Below are positions 1-7,496 of a DNA stretch of 29,890 bases, piece by piece. The translations under genes were made by a program, and so were the position numbers. Within the stretch, counting starts at the first letter, position 1; each line of letters starts with the position of its first letter. The notes beneath the pieces are model-generated. The model was not told where the DNA came from. It did not search any database and saw only the letters and a list, made by a program, of their open reading frames with translations. Source of the DNA: Bacillota bacterium (lineage in GTDB: Bacteria; Bacillota; Clostridia; Acetivibrionales; DSM-1351); assembly GCA_023412275.1 (NCBI GenBank), contig JAEYNY010000056.1, forward strand, positions 1 to 29,890, written 5' to 3'.

Positions 1-880
1 TTTGTAAATTATATCATACAGCATATAATATTACAAAAAGTATTTTTTTCTAACAAATAGCTATATAAGGGCATTTCCTTGTCAAAATGTCTTTTATTTC
101 TTGATGTTTCACGTGAAACATTATTAGGTAAGTGCATTTACTTAAGAGAATATCTAAAAAAAAACAAATCAGAATCCCTCACCCTTCGTATTCAAAAAAA
201 TTAACAGAGTTCACTTGTTTCTCCCATATACATCAAAGCAAGTAACGGAACACAATTATTGATCCATTGTATATAAAGATATTATAGAAAATTTTATGTG
301 CTTTACCAACATTCAAAATAGAATATTATCAATAAATTATATACTATCCCAACATACTTGAAAATTGATCTCCTTCGTTTATATTACACTAATACATAAA
401 GGAAATTATCGAATTTATTGACTACTACCATATATATAAAGACTGTATGAAGATTTCAATGCTGTGTATATTATATATACTATCCCAGTGCATCAAAGAA
501 TCGATCACTTGTTATTAAACCAAACAAAGTTAACAGACTCATATTCTGTACTAATTACTTTGCAGTAGTAGCTGAATATACCTATCATTACAAATACTTG
601 GCTATTATAACATGCATTCAACAAATACAAATTTAACTAAATCGAATTAAATTACATTATCAAGCTACTACACAAAGAAAGTACATGAGATTCGATAATT
701 ATTAAGATACATAAGAATAGAATCCGAATAATATATTTCTATATTATAAAATGAAATACTTTTTTTAAAGTATAGTAACCAACATAACAAGATATACTCA
801 AAAGAGCAATTTATTTAGTACTGCTTATCTTACAAATTATATTAACTATACTACGTAATATGCTCATAATTCTTAATAGT
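1..880. other. AT-rich gene-free region
   Basis: I find no convincing gene, tRNA or rRNA here on either strand. All frames are broken by frequent stops. The one clear element is the parS palindrome at 105-120. A 14-base direct repeat, TATATACTATCCCA, occurs at 338-351 and 474-487, but its surroundings do not align well, so it may be chance in AT-rich DNA. The region ends at the terminal hairpin of the IS200-like element. Confidence 0.6.
105..120. promoter_or_regulatory. parS chromosome-partitioning site (ParB/Spo0J binding)
   Basis: The sequence is TGTTTCACGTGAAACA, a perfect 16-base palindrome identical to the consensus parS site of Bacillus and most Firmicutes. ParB (Spo0J) binds this site, loads as a CTP-dependent clamp, spreads and recruits SMC condensin. 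In Firmicutes such sites cluster around oriC, so the window is probably origin-proximal. It lies in gene-free DNA. I saw no second perfect copy in the window. The sequence match is direct; the position relative to oriC is inference. Confidence 0.93.
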
Positions 881-1069
881 CATGACCACGTGTAAACACG
901 TGGCATTCTCTAGCCCTATAATGGGCATGTTACTAGATATAGCTAAAGAAGTATTTAAATGTCCGCCAGCCGCGTATTTTTTTTACGGGAAGACCCTTAA
1001 GGGTCTGTTTTTATTTGCCTTTCTTTACTGGGCACCCGTAAACGGGTCAATATGCTCTATCAAGCTCAT

Positions 1070-1477
1070 TTAATCACTTGCTATATCATCTTGTAATTGG
1101 TTTTGTATATTTTTCTAGTGCATTCTTATTCCTTCCGGCCGTATCAACATAGTATCTTTACACCAGAATTGCTTATTTTTATACTTATACTTTTGATTAG
1201 CATGTCGGTCAAATATCATTAGCGAACTTTTTCCTTTTAAGTATCCCATAAAGCTTGAAACACTGAGTTTGGGAGGAATGCTCACTAACATATGTATATG
1301 GTCAGGACAAGCATTTGCCTCTATTATTTCTACTCCCTTATGGTCACACAATTTCCTTATTATTTGGCCTATATCTGCTTTTATTTTTCCGTATATCACC
1401 TGTCTGCGGTACTTTGGTGCAAAGACAATATGGTATTTGCAATTTCATTTGCTATGTGCTAATCTTCATGTATCCAT
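1070..1477 (-). pseudogene. tnpA: IS200-family transposase TnpA, degraded
   Basis: The intact family protein is a Y1 HUH single-strand transposase of about 135-150 residues. Here an ATG at 1477 follows a good ribosome binding site (AAAGGAGG), but codons 4 (1466-1468) and 11 (1445-1447) are TGA where the family has tryptophan (MDT-W-RLAHSK-W-NCKYHIVF). The central part is well preserved, including the metal-binding HUH motif in ACPDHIHMLVS. Near 1156 one base is missing, so the expected WCKGYYVDT reads WCKDTML. A second shift of about two bases near 1105-1110 restores the original frame to a TAA at 1070-1072. The catalytic tyrosine region falls after these shifts. No functional transposase can be made. 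Confidence 0.88.
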
Positions 1478-1484
1478 CTAGGAT

Positions 1485-1544
1485 AACCTCCTTTGTTTAT
1501 ATAAATGCGGTTGGCGAACCTGCAAATATTTTAACAAAGGAGTT
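1485..1544 (-). promoter_or_regulatory. IS200 translational attenuator hairpin over the tnpA ribosome binding site
   Basis: On the minus strand AACTCCTTTGTT (from plus 1533-1544) is complementary, with one bulge, to AACAAAGGAGGTT (from plus 1485-1497), which contains the tnpA Shine-Dalgarno. A small inner hairpin, GGTT-CGCC-AACC, lies between the arms. Sequestration of the tnpA ribosome binding site by a leader hairpin is known for IS200, where it keeps transposase expression very low. The structure has outlived the gene it controlled. Confidence 0.7.
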
Positions 1545-1616
1545 TTTTATTTTCTACTCAAAGCTATAAGCTTTTCTGAACCACGTGTATAACACGTGGT
1601 ATTCGTTACACAAATA

Positions 1617-1647
1617 AGACAGGGACGTAATATTTACATCCCTGTCT
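1617..1647 (-). terminator. Terminator of the ABC importer operon
   Basis: A strong inverted repeat lies 25 bases past the stop of the binding-protein gene. On the transcribed strand AGACAGGGATGTAA pairs with TTACGTCCCTGTCT (one mismatch), and a weak TTATTT tract follows. It separates the importer operon from the IS200-like element. Confidence 0.7.
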
Positions 1648-1671
1648 CAATAAACCTGTGAATAGTAGTTA

Positions 1672-3303
1672 TTATTTACCTATTTTTGCTGCAGCAGCAG
1701 TTACTTCATCAATTGCTGTTGCAAGTCCTTTAGCGTTATATCCATCTACAATTTCTTTATATTCTTTTTCTACATCGCCCTTGGAAATAATCAACTTCGC
1801 CATATCATCCTTATGGTTAATTACCAGCTTGTCTTTTGCAGGCGTTGAAATACTGTTAACCGTAAAGTCTATAGGTGTGTCCTTAGTGTTGGCGTTATAC
1901 CAGTCGTATTCCTGTTTTACTGCTGCTCTCAGCTCATCTGTATATGTAGGACTAGTCAATTCACTTTCAACAAATTGAGACCAGTGGAAAAGGTATGGAA
2001 TGCTGTTTAGTGAAGGGTATTTTTCTGTCATATTAGCACCAGGGTTAACTACTGTTATTTTTCCGCTAGCATCAACATTAAAGTCTTTTCCTTCGATTCC
2101 ATATTTTATCAAATTCCTACCCTCATCAGAGAATAAATAGTTTGCCAGACTTAATATTCTTTCAACCTTTTTATCATCTGCATTTCCATTAATATAAGCT
2201 TCAGACCAGTAAGTTGGAATAGTAAAATGATACCTGTTTCCATCTGGTGCAGCTGGAATCTTCAATACTTTTACGCATTCTGTGAAATTCTTATCCGGAT
2301 AAGTCTTTGACCACTTATTAGCTATAAATCCGTTCAAATGAGTTAGGGCAGAACTATATACTATAGCACCTGCACGCCCTGAAGCAAACTTATCCGTACC
2401 TTCTTCTCCCTTAATAAGTGCAAAATCCTTATCTATTAAACCGTCACTGTATAAAGCCTTAATTGCTTTAATACCAGGCAATGTAGTTTTACTAAAAAAT
2501 GCAGGAATCCATTTGCCATCTTCCTTCATCCAGTTGTTAGCTCCTCCTGAGTCAACAACACCCGGATTCCACGACAACATCAATGCTTCCAGATATAACG
2601 GAGTGATTACTGTCAAACCGATAGGTTTTCCTTTAGATTCCGGATCTCCGCTAGTATAAGCCTTTAATAGTGTGGCAAATTCATCCCAGGTTTCTGGTTC
2701 TTTAGTAATACCAAGTTTTTGTGCCCAGTCCCATCTATATAGTACAGCTCTGTCAAGTTGCCAATCTCCTGGCTTTGAATATGAAGATCTTGGAATGCAA
2801 TATATTTTTCCATCTACTTTTAATGCCTGTACGTCGGGTGAGGAAATTATTTTATCTAAATCCGCATAATTACTCAGATCATCCGGTAATGCATGGATTA
2901 CTCCCTGCGTAGCCCATTGCCTGTAAATTGGTGATCCAGTTTTATCAGCGCTGAATAAATCAGGCAATTGTCCTGACGATGCCCAAAGATTTATTTTATC
3001 GGTGTAGTCGCTCCATGTAATATTTACAGGTTTAATAGTAATGTTAAACTTTTTGTAAATAGTCTGTAAAACTTCATCATTTTCTCCGCCTGCTACTGCT
3101 TTATCAATATCCCAAGTTGCTACCGATATTTCCATTTTTTCTTTGAAAGGATCTTCCTTAGTTGCAGATGTACTGATTTGAGTCGCAGTTGAACTGGTTT
3201 GAGCAGCTTGTGTATCGGTGGCCTTATTATCTCCACACGCTGTCAGCAATGCAGTAACCATGGCTACTGACAGAAAACTAGCCGTAATTCTTCTGAGTTT
3301 CAT
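1672..3303 (-). CDS. Extracellular solute-binding lipoprotein of an Lpl-type sugar ABC importer
   Basis: This 543-residue protein captures the transported sugar outside the membrane and delivers it to the two permeases encoded just upstream. The N-terminus is a lipoprotein signal: positive MKLRR, a hydrophobic stretch, then lipobox LLTAC with lipidated Cys23. A Ser/Thr-rich linker (about 25-50) follows, then a family 1 substrate-binding fold rich in Trp and Tyr, as usual for oligosaccharide binders of the LplA/YtcQ type (usually about 500-560 residues). The start is backed by AGGAGGAA just upstream of the ATG. It is the last gene of a three-gene operon, 68 bases after the second permease. The fucosidase and galactosidases nearby suggest a fucosylated or galactosylated oligosaccharide, but the ligand cannot be read from sequence. 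Confidence 0.93.
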   Translation of the reverse strand: MKLRRITASFLSVAMVTALLTACGDNKATDTQAAQTSSTATQISTSATKEDPFKEKMEISVATWDIDKAVAGGENDEVLQTIYKKFNITIKPVNITWSDYTDKINLWASSGQLPDLFSADKTGSPIYRQWATQGVIHALPDDLSNYADLDKIISSPDVQALKVDGKIYCIPRSSYSKPGDWQLDRAVLYRWDWAQKLGITKEPETWDEFATLLKAYTSGDPESKGKPIGLTVITPLYLEALMLSWNPGVVDSGGANNWMKEDGKWIPAFFSKTTLPGIKAIKALYSDGLIDKDFALIKGEEGTDKFASGRAGAIVYSSALTHLNGFIANKWSKTYPDKNFTECVKVLKIPAAPDGNRYHFTIPTYWSEAYINGNADDKKVERILSLANYLFSDEGRNLIKYGIEGKDFNVDASGKITVVNPGANMTEKYPSLNSIPYLFHWSQFVESELTSPTYTDELRAAVKQEYDWYNANTKDTPIDFTVNSISTPAKDKLVINHKDDMAKLIISKGDVEKEYKEIVDGYNAKGLATAIDEVTAAAAKIGK

Positions 3304-3371
3304 GTAAATTCCTCCTCTTATTTAAATATAATTTATAATAATAGTTTTAACTATTATTAGCATTGAAAAAC

Positions 3372-4256
3372 CTAATCTTTTATAGCACCAACCATAATAC
3401 CTTTTACAAAATACTTCTGAAGAAACGGATAAACAATCATTATTGGTACTGTTGAAATTACTATGGCAGACATCTGAAGACTTTGCTGGTAAACCGGTCT
3501 TTTAGACAGAGACATTGATTGAGCCATTGATGACAGATTATTCGAAAACTCTATAAGCAACTGCCTTAAGAATATCTGTAACGGTTGTTTATTAGTGTCA
3601 GAAATGAAGAGTAATGCATTAAACCATTCATTCCATCGATCTACCGCGTAAAATAGTGTAAATGTAGCCATAAAGGGTGCTGAAATAGGTAAAATTATCT
3701 TCAGAAGAATATAGATTGGATTGGCGCCATCAACTTTTGCCGATTCTTCTAAACTTGGAGGAATAGTGCTGAAATAGTTCTTCATTATAATCATGTAATA
3801 AGTGTTAATTCCAACTGGCAATACCAATGCTAAAATATTATTTACAAGATGCATCTGTTTTATTACCAGATAGTAAGGTATCATTCCCCCGCTAAAATAC
3901 ATTGTAAATATTGCTATCAAAAGCAACACTTTTCTACCCGGCATATCTTTTTTTGAAAGTGCATATGCAGCTGATGTTGAAAGAAACATATTCCATATTA
4001 CTCCCAAAATAGTCACTAAAACTGAAACTCCAAAAGCATTTAAAAATGCCTTTTCTCTTAAAACATACCAATATGCACTGAAGTCAAAAGCCTTAGGATA
4101 CAAATATAATTGATTTTGTGCAATATCCTTATATTGTGCTACTGAGATGATAAGAACATTATAAAATGGGAATAATACAGCTATGGCAGCTAAACTTATC
4201 AAAACTATTACAATACTTATCAGTAATTTATCAATGTTGATTTTATTATTAGACAT
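3372..4256 (-). CDS. ABC sugar importer permease (LplC/CarB type)
   Basis: This 294-residue inner-membrane permease is one half of the importer channel. About six hydrophobic segments are visible, the first at about residues 11-32. The cytoplasmic EAA loop that docks the ATPase is at about 168-190 (LEESAKVDGANPIYILL). The C-terminus, VKGIMVGAIKD, is typical of this permease class. The ATG follows AAGGAGG. It starts 18 bases after the first permease and precedes the binding protein. No ATPase gene is in the window; carbohydrate importers of this class in Firmicutes often share one MsmK-type ATPase encoded elsewhere. Confidence 0.95.
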   Translation of the reverse strand: MSNNKINIDKLLISIVIVLISLAAIAVLFPFYNVLIISVAQYKDIAQNQLYLYPKAFDFSAYWYVLREKAFLNAFGVSVLVTILGVIWNMFLSTSAAYALSKKDMPGRKVLLLIAIFTMYFSGGMIPYYLVIKQMHLVNNILALVLPVGINTYYMIIMKNYFSTIPPSLEESAKVDGANPIYILLKIILPISAPFMATFTLFYAVDRWNEWFNALLFISDTNKQPLQIFLRQLLIEFSNNLSSMAQSMSLSKRPVYQQSLQMSAIVISTVPIMIVYPFLQKYFVKGIMVGAIKD

Positions 4257-4274
4257 GTGATTCCTCCTTCTCTA

Positions 4275-5225
4275 CTATACTAGTCCATCTTCTTTGAATA
4301 AACGGGTTACAGTAAAGTTTGCCAAAAATACTAGTACTAAACTTACTGCCGATTTTAACAATCCAACTGCTGAGGCATAGGAAAAATCAGTGTTCACAGA
4401 AAATGCCTGCCTGTAGACATACGTATCAAGAACATCAGCCACCTTATAAACAGAAGGGTTATATAAGTTGAATATCTGATCAAAGTTACTAACCATGGCT
4501 GAACCAATTGCCAGAATAAGTACAATAGAAACAGTGCTTTTTATACCTGCCCAGGTTATATACCTCAGCATCTGGAGGCGATTTGCACCATCTAGATTTG
4601 CTGCTTCATACATTTCAGGGTTTATACCCGCTAGAGCCGCAAGGTATATAATAGAATCCCATCCCATCTCTTTCCATGCCTGGCTTATGTATATTACAAG
4701 CCTAAAGCGAGAGGAGTCTGTGAGCAAGGATTGTGGTTGTACTCCAAACAAACTAATAATCTGATTTATAGCACCTCTATCCGACAACAAGTTTGTTATA
4801 ATACCTGCTACAATTATCCAAGAAAGGAAGTGTGGAAAAGTAAAAACTGTCTGGTAAAAACGTTTTACATTTTTGTTCTTAATTTCATTTATAAATAAAG
4901 CTAAAATTATAGGTAATGGAAAGCAAAACACTACCTTAGATAAACTGATAATAAGGGTATTTGCAAATGCAGTTATAAAATCTGTATCCTTCCACAGCAT
5001 TTTAAAATACTGCATTCCAACCCATGGACTGTTGAAAATCCCTTTATCATATCTAAATTCCTTAAATGCTAGAGTTGCCCCATACATGGGCAGATAGCAA
5101 AAAATCAAATAATATGCTAATGGTAACAATAGTAGCAAATAATAATATTTATAAGCATTGACTTGTTTCCAAAATGTAGTTTGTCCAAATTTCTTTTTGT
5201 CTTTACATGCGATGATAGTATTCAT
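4275..5225 (-). CDS. ABC sugar importer permease (LplB type), first gene of operon
   Basis: This 316-residue membrane protein is the other half of the channel. A short cytoplasmic tail is followed by a hydrophobic segment at about 28-46, further membrane segments, and an EAA loop at about 204-224 (PEMYEAANLDGANRLQML), which contacts the shared ATPase. The LDGAN signature and length match LplB/YtcP-type permeases. The start follows GGAGGT and is preceded by an extended -10 promoter (5263-5268). Pairing with the YesM/YesN-type kinase and regulator upstream is a common Firmicutes arrangement and suggests control by that pair. Confidence 0.95.
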   Translation of the reverse strand: MNTIIACKDKKKFGQTTFWKQVNAYKYYYLLLLLPLAYYLIFCYLPMYGATLAFKEFRYDKGIFNSPWVGMQYFKMLWKDTDFITAFANTLIISLSKVVFCFPLPIILALFINEIKNKNVKRFYQTVFTFPHFLSWIIVAGIITNLLSDRGAINQIISLFGVQPQSLLTDSSRFRLVIYISQAWKEMGWDSIIYLAALAGINPEMYEAANLDGANRLQMLRYITWAGIKSTVSIVLILAIGSAMVSNFDQIFNLYNPSVYKVADVLDTYVYRQAFSVNTDFSYASAVGLLKSAVSLVLVFLANFTVTRLFKEDGLV

Positions 5226-5262
5226 AATTAACCTCCATTTACTTCTTACTCACTACACGTAA

Positions 5263-5268
5263 ATTATA
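5263..5268 (-). promoter_or_regulatory. Extended -10 promoter of the importer operon
   Basis: On the minus strand TGCTATAAT (extended -10, TGn plus a perfect TATAAT) lies about 40 bases before the first permease start. No good -35 is present at the expected distance (TTCATC-like at best). A strong extended -10 with a poor -35 fits an activator-dependent promoter, consistent with an AraC-type response regulator. Confidence 0.55.
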
Positions 5269-5299
5269 GCACCATAGGTAGTTTCGATGAATGTCGTTA

Positions 5300-5950
5300 A
5301 TTTATTAATTTAATATATTTTTGTTATATTTTTAGATAAATAAATTTGATGTAAGTTCAAAGCCTAATAATATTACATCATTATCTAAGATAACTACATT
5401 TGTAATTAAATGTAGTTATTGTATTCAGTAAGCCAGTTCTGAAAATGAATGAAACGAACATTCAAAACAGAGGTCAACTCTCTCATGTTTTTGTAATCGG
5501 GGAATCAACCTCTGCTTTTATGGGTAGGTATGGATTATTGGCGAAATAGTTTTTGTACATCTTTTAGAAGACTTATTTTAAATCGGATTTCATTGGCAGT
5601 AACCAGTGAGCACCTATGTTTTTGTAAGACCTCTTCTCCATTATACGGTTGAGGGCCTAGTCATCCCTGGTAGCAAAGTTATTTCTTTTGGTAGACAGGT
5701 AAAGCGTTTGCAAGCTTTGTTTAGAAATCCGGGATCTCCGGTTTCAACCAAAGAAGAATGCTTACGGACTTTTTAGAAACTGCAGTTGTTTTTTTGTTCA
5801 AATACTTAGGGGTTGCATTAAGGGGTAAATTATCCTATAGATATTTCTGATGGTTTAATCTTACTTCATATGTAAAAACTTCGACATGTTTACTCCTTTT
5901 TATTGCTGCCAACTTACTTTGCATAAATGGCATTGAAAGAATATTCTAAC
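5300..5950. other. Long spacer between response regulator and importer operon
   Basis: There is no intact gene in this spacer. Contents: a perfect 11-base inverted repeat with a 6-base loop at 5391-5418; a second, looser inverted repeat, CAGAGGT...ACCTCTG, within about 5469-5516; and, at about 5600-5770 on the plus strand, an open stretch of roughly 57 codons (containing VIPGSKVISFGRQVKRLQAL) with no start codon or ribosome binding site, bounded by TAA and TAG. I do not recognise it. It could be a degraded gene fragment or chance. I did not recognise a riboswitch or T-box here. Confidence 0.4.
5391..5418. repeat. Perfect inverted repeat upstream of the importer promoter
   Basis: TAACTACATTT and AAATGTAGTTA are separated by GTAATT, giving an 11-base perfect stem. 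It lies about 125 bases upstream of the importer -10 on the minus strand. No U tract follows on either strand, so it is a poor intrinsic terminator. A protein-binding site for a dimeric regulator is possible but unproven. Confidence 0.55.
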
Positions 5951-5979
5951 AAAAAAAGACTGGCTCACCACCAATCTTT
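5951..5979 (-). terminator. Terminator of the two-component operon
   Basis: On the minus strand AAGATTGG-TGGTGAG-CCAGTCTT forms an 8-base stem (one G-U pair) followed by TTTTTTT, a classical intrinsic terminator about 90 bases past the response-regulator stop. A perfect hairpin CCAAGATGT/ACATCTTGG just before it (5986-6004) may add to it. The kinase/regulator operon therefore ends here and the importer operon is transcribed separately. Confidence 0.85.
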
Positions 5980-6065
5980 TACAAGCCAAGATGTAACATC
6001 TTGGAAGAAATAAATTAAAAATTAAATTTCTCATTATGTCAACAGGTTGTATCTCTATATACCAT

Positions 6066-7496
6066 TTAAGGGGTATTTTCTTCCTGATATTGGCTAGGCG
6101 CCTTTCCAGTATATTTTTTAAAAACTTTACTAAAGTAGAAATAGTCATTATACCCTACCTTCTGTGCAACTGTTGTTAAGGAAAGTGACGAATCAGCCAA
6201 CAGCTCAATAGCATAATCTATTCTTAAGGATAAAACATATTCTGTAAAATTCTTTCCCATTTCTTTTTTAAACAATTGACTAATATAACTTGGGTTTATA
6301 AAAAACTTTTGTGAAAGGTCATATACCGAGATATCTCTATTATAGTTTTGATTTACATAGGTAATGATATTTTTGAAAGTTGCATTATTTATGTTTCTTA
6401 CATTCTCTACTGCCTTTTCTTCTATATTCTTTTTAGCCATACATTCCAAGAAATGTATCATTTCGTTTATATTTTGATACCTACCCGCCAGTTGCTCAAA
6501 ATTATAAAGATAATTTTCAATTAATTCTTCAGGAGACTTTAAAATACTACGTATTAAATTATTATAAAAATATAGTACATGTATAATATTATATTTTTCT
6601 ATTCTAAACAACTTAGGTATCGCCTGTATTTCAGTAATTGCATGCTCCACTTCTCCACCTTTTAAATGTTTTTCAATTTCACTTATGTAATGGTCGAGAT
6701 TACCGTCCATGTTAGAAGATAAATTGTAGACTCCGCTATTTCCTGATATAAAATACTCATATGCAGCCAAATTTGCATTTTCAAGAGAAGCTTTAATATC
6801 AGCAATACTTCTTGCAACAGTTCCCACCCCTATACTTGTAAACTCACTACTGATCATACCGGATAATTGATCAATTAATCTATCTGTTTCCTCTGCTTGC
6901 AAAAGAAATGCATATTTGCAGCTTCCGATTTTATCCGAGATGCAGTGAACACTTTTGGAAAACTCCACTACATTATTTGTGATACAAACTATAGGAAGCA
7001 CACCTTTCTTTTCTATATCTTTAAACCCAAGGTTGTGCATATAGTTCTTTATACTATCTTCCATTCCGGTTGAATAGTTCATTACTAAATCAAATAGCTG
7101 GAAAGTACTCTCTGACTGATTTGGCTGCAAAAAACTTCTAGCCTTTTGCAATATACGAATCAATTCGTTATTATCTATAGGTTTTAGACAGTATCCTAAT
7201 GCACCTGCATGTAAAGCCTTTTGTGCATAGCTGAACTCAGCGTGTCCACTGATTACAATAAACTTTACATTCTTACAGGCGTCATTAACTTTCTGAATCA
7301 GTTCCAATCCGTTCATATTTCTCATACGAATATCTGTCAGTACGATGTCAGGACTGAGCTGCATAATCAAGTCATAGGCTTCCAATCCGCTATAAGCAAC
7401 ACCTACAACTTCCATATCCAATTTACTCCATTCTATACTTAGTTTAATACTCTCAGTCACCCAGGTTTCATCATCTACAATAATTACCTTATACAT
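6066..7496 (-). CDS. Response regulator with AraC-type output (YesN family)
   Basis: This 476-residue cytoplasmic transcription factor is activated by phosphorylation from the kinase encoded just upstream. The receiver domain is at residues 3-120, with acidic pair Asp8/Asp9, phospho-acceptor Asp55 in VLTDIRM and Lys105 in CLKP. A linker of about 240 residues follows, then two AraC helix-turn-helix motifs at about 370-470, ending in KYTGKAPSQY. The start ATG overlaps the kinase stop and follows AAGGAGG inside the kinase gene, which suggests translational coupling. Such regulators usually activate a nearby carbohydrate importer; here the probable target is the 1672-5225 operon. Confidence 0.95.
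   Translation of the reverse strand: MYKVIIVDDETWVTESIKLSIEWSKLDMEVVGVAYSGLEAYDLIMQLSPDIVLTDIRMRNMNGLELIQKVNDACKNVKFIVISGHAEFSYAQKALHAGALGYCLKPIDNNELIRILQKARSFLQPNQSESTFQLFDLVMNYSTGMEDSIKNYMHNLGFKDIEKKGVLPIVCITNNVVEFSKSVHCISDKIGSCKYAFLLQAEETDRLIDQLSGMISSEFTSIGVGTVARSIADIKASLENANLAAYEYFISGNSGVYNLSSNMDGNLDHYISEIEKHLKGGEVEHAITEIQAIPKLFRIEKYNIIHVLYFYNNLIRSILKSPEELIENYLYNFEQLAGRYQNINEMIHFLECMAKKNIEEKAVENVRNINNATFKNIITYVNQNYNRDISVYDLSQKFFINPSYISQLFKKEMGKNFTEYVLSLRIDYAIELLADSSLSLTTVAQKVGYNDYFYFSKVFKKYTGKAPSQYQEENTP

Larger units (their letters stand above)
886..1599 (-). mobile_element. IS200-like insertion sequence, transposase inactivated
   Basis: A decayed tnpA lies between two almost identical terminal hairpins: CCACGTGTAAACACGTGG at 886-903 and CCACGTGTATAACACGTGG at 1581-1599. 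Subterminal hairpins of this kind are the recognition sites of the single-strand HUH transposases of the IS200/IS605 family. Two more palindromes lie between the left hairpin and the end of tnpA: AGACCCTTAAGGGTCT (991-1006, followed by a T run, so terminator-like on the plus strand) and ACCCGTAAACGGGT (1034-1047). There is no tnpB. The exact cleavage sites just outside the hairpins cannot be fixed without an empty-site comparison. The element sits immediately downstream of the importer operon terminator. Confidence 0.85.

Noticed and set aside
338..487. Direct repeat TATATACTATCCCA as a possible repeat array or CRISPR
   Set aside because: There are only two copies 136 bases apart, and the flanks do not align. 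I saw no regular repeat-spacer pattern anywhere in the window.
882..1073. 63-residue plus-strand open frame
   Set aside because: It lies across the IS200 end hairpins and internal palindromes, has no ribosome binding site and no recognisable protein features.
1445..1468. TGA read as tryptophan (recoded genetic code) in the IS200 transposase
   Set aside because: Other genes in the window use TGG for Trp, and TGA appears inside frames only in decayed genes. Frameshifts in the same gene also point to ordinary decay.
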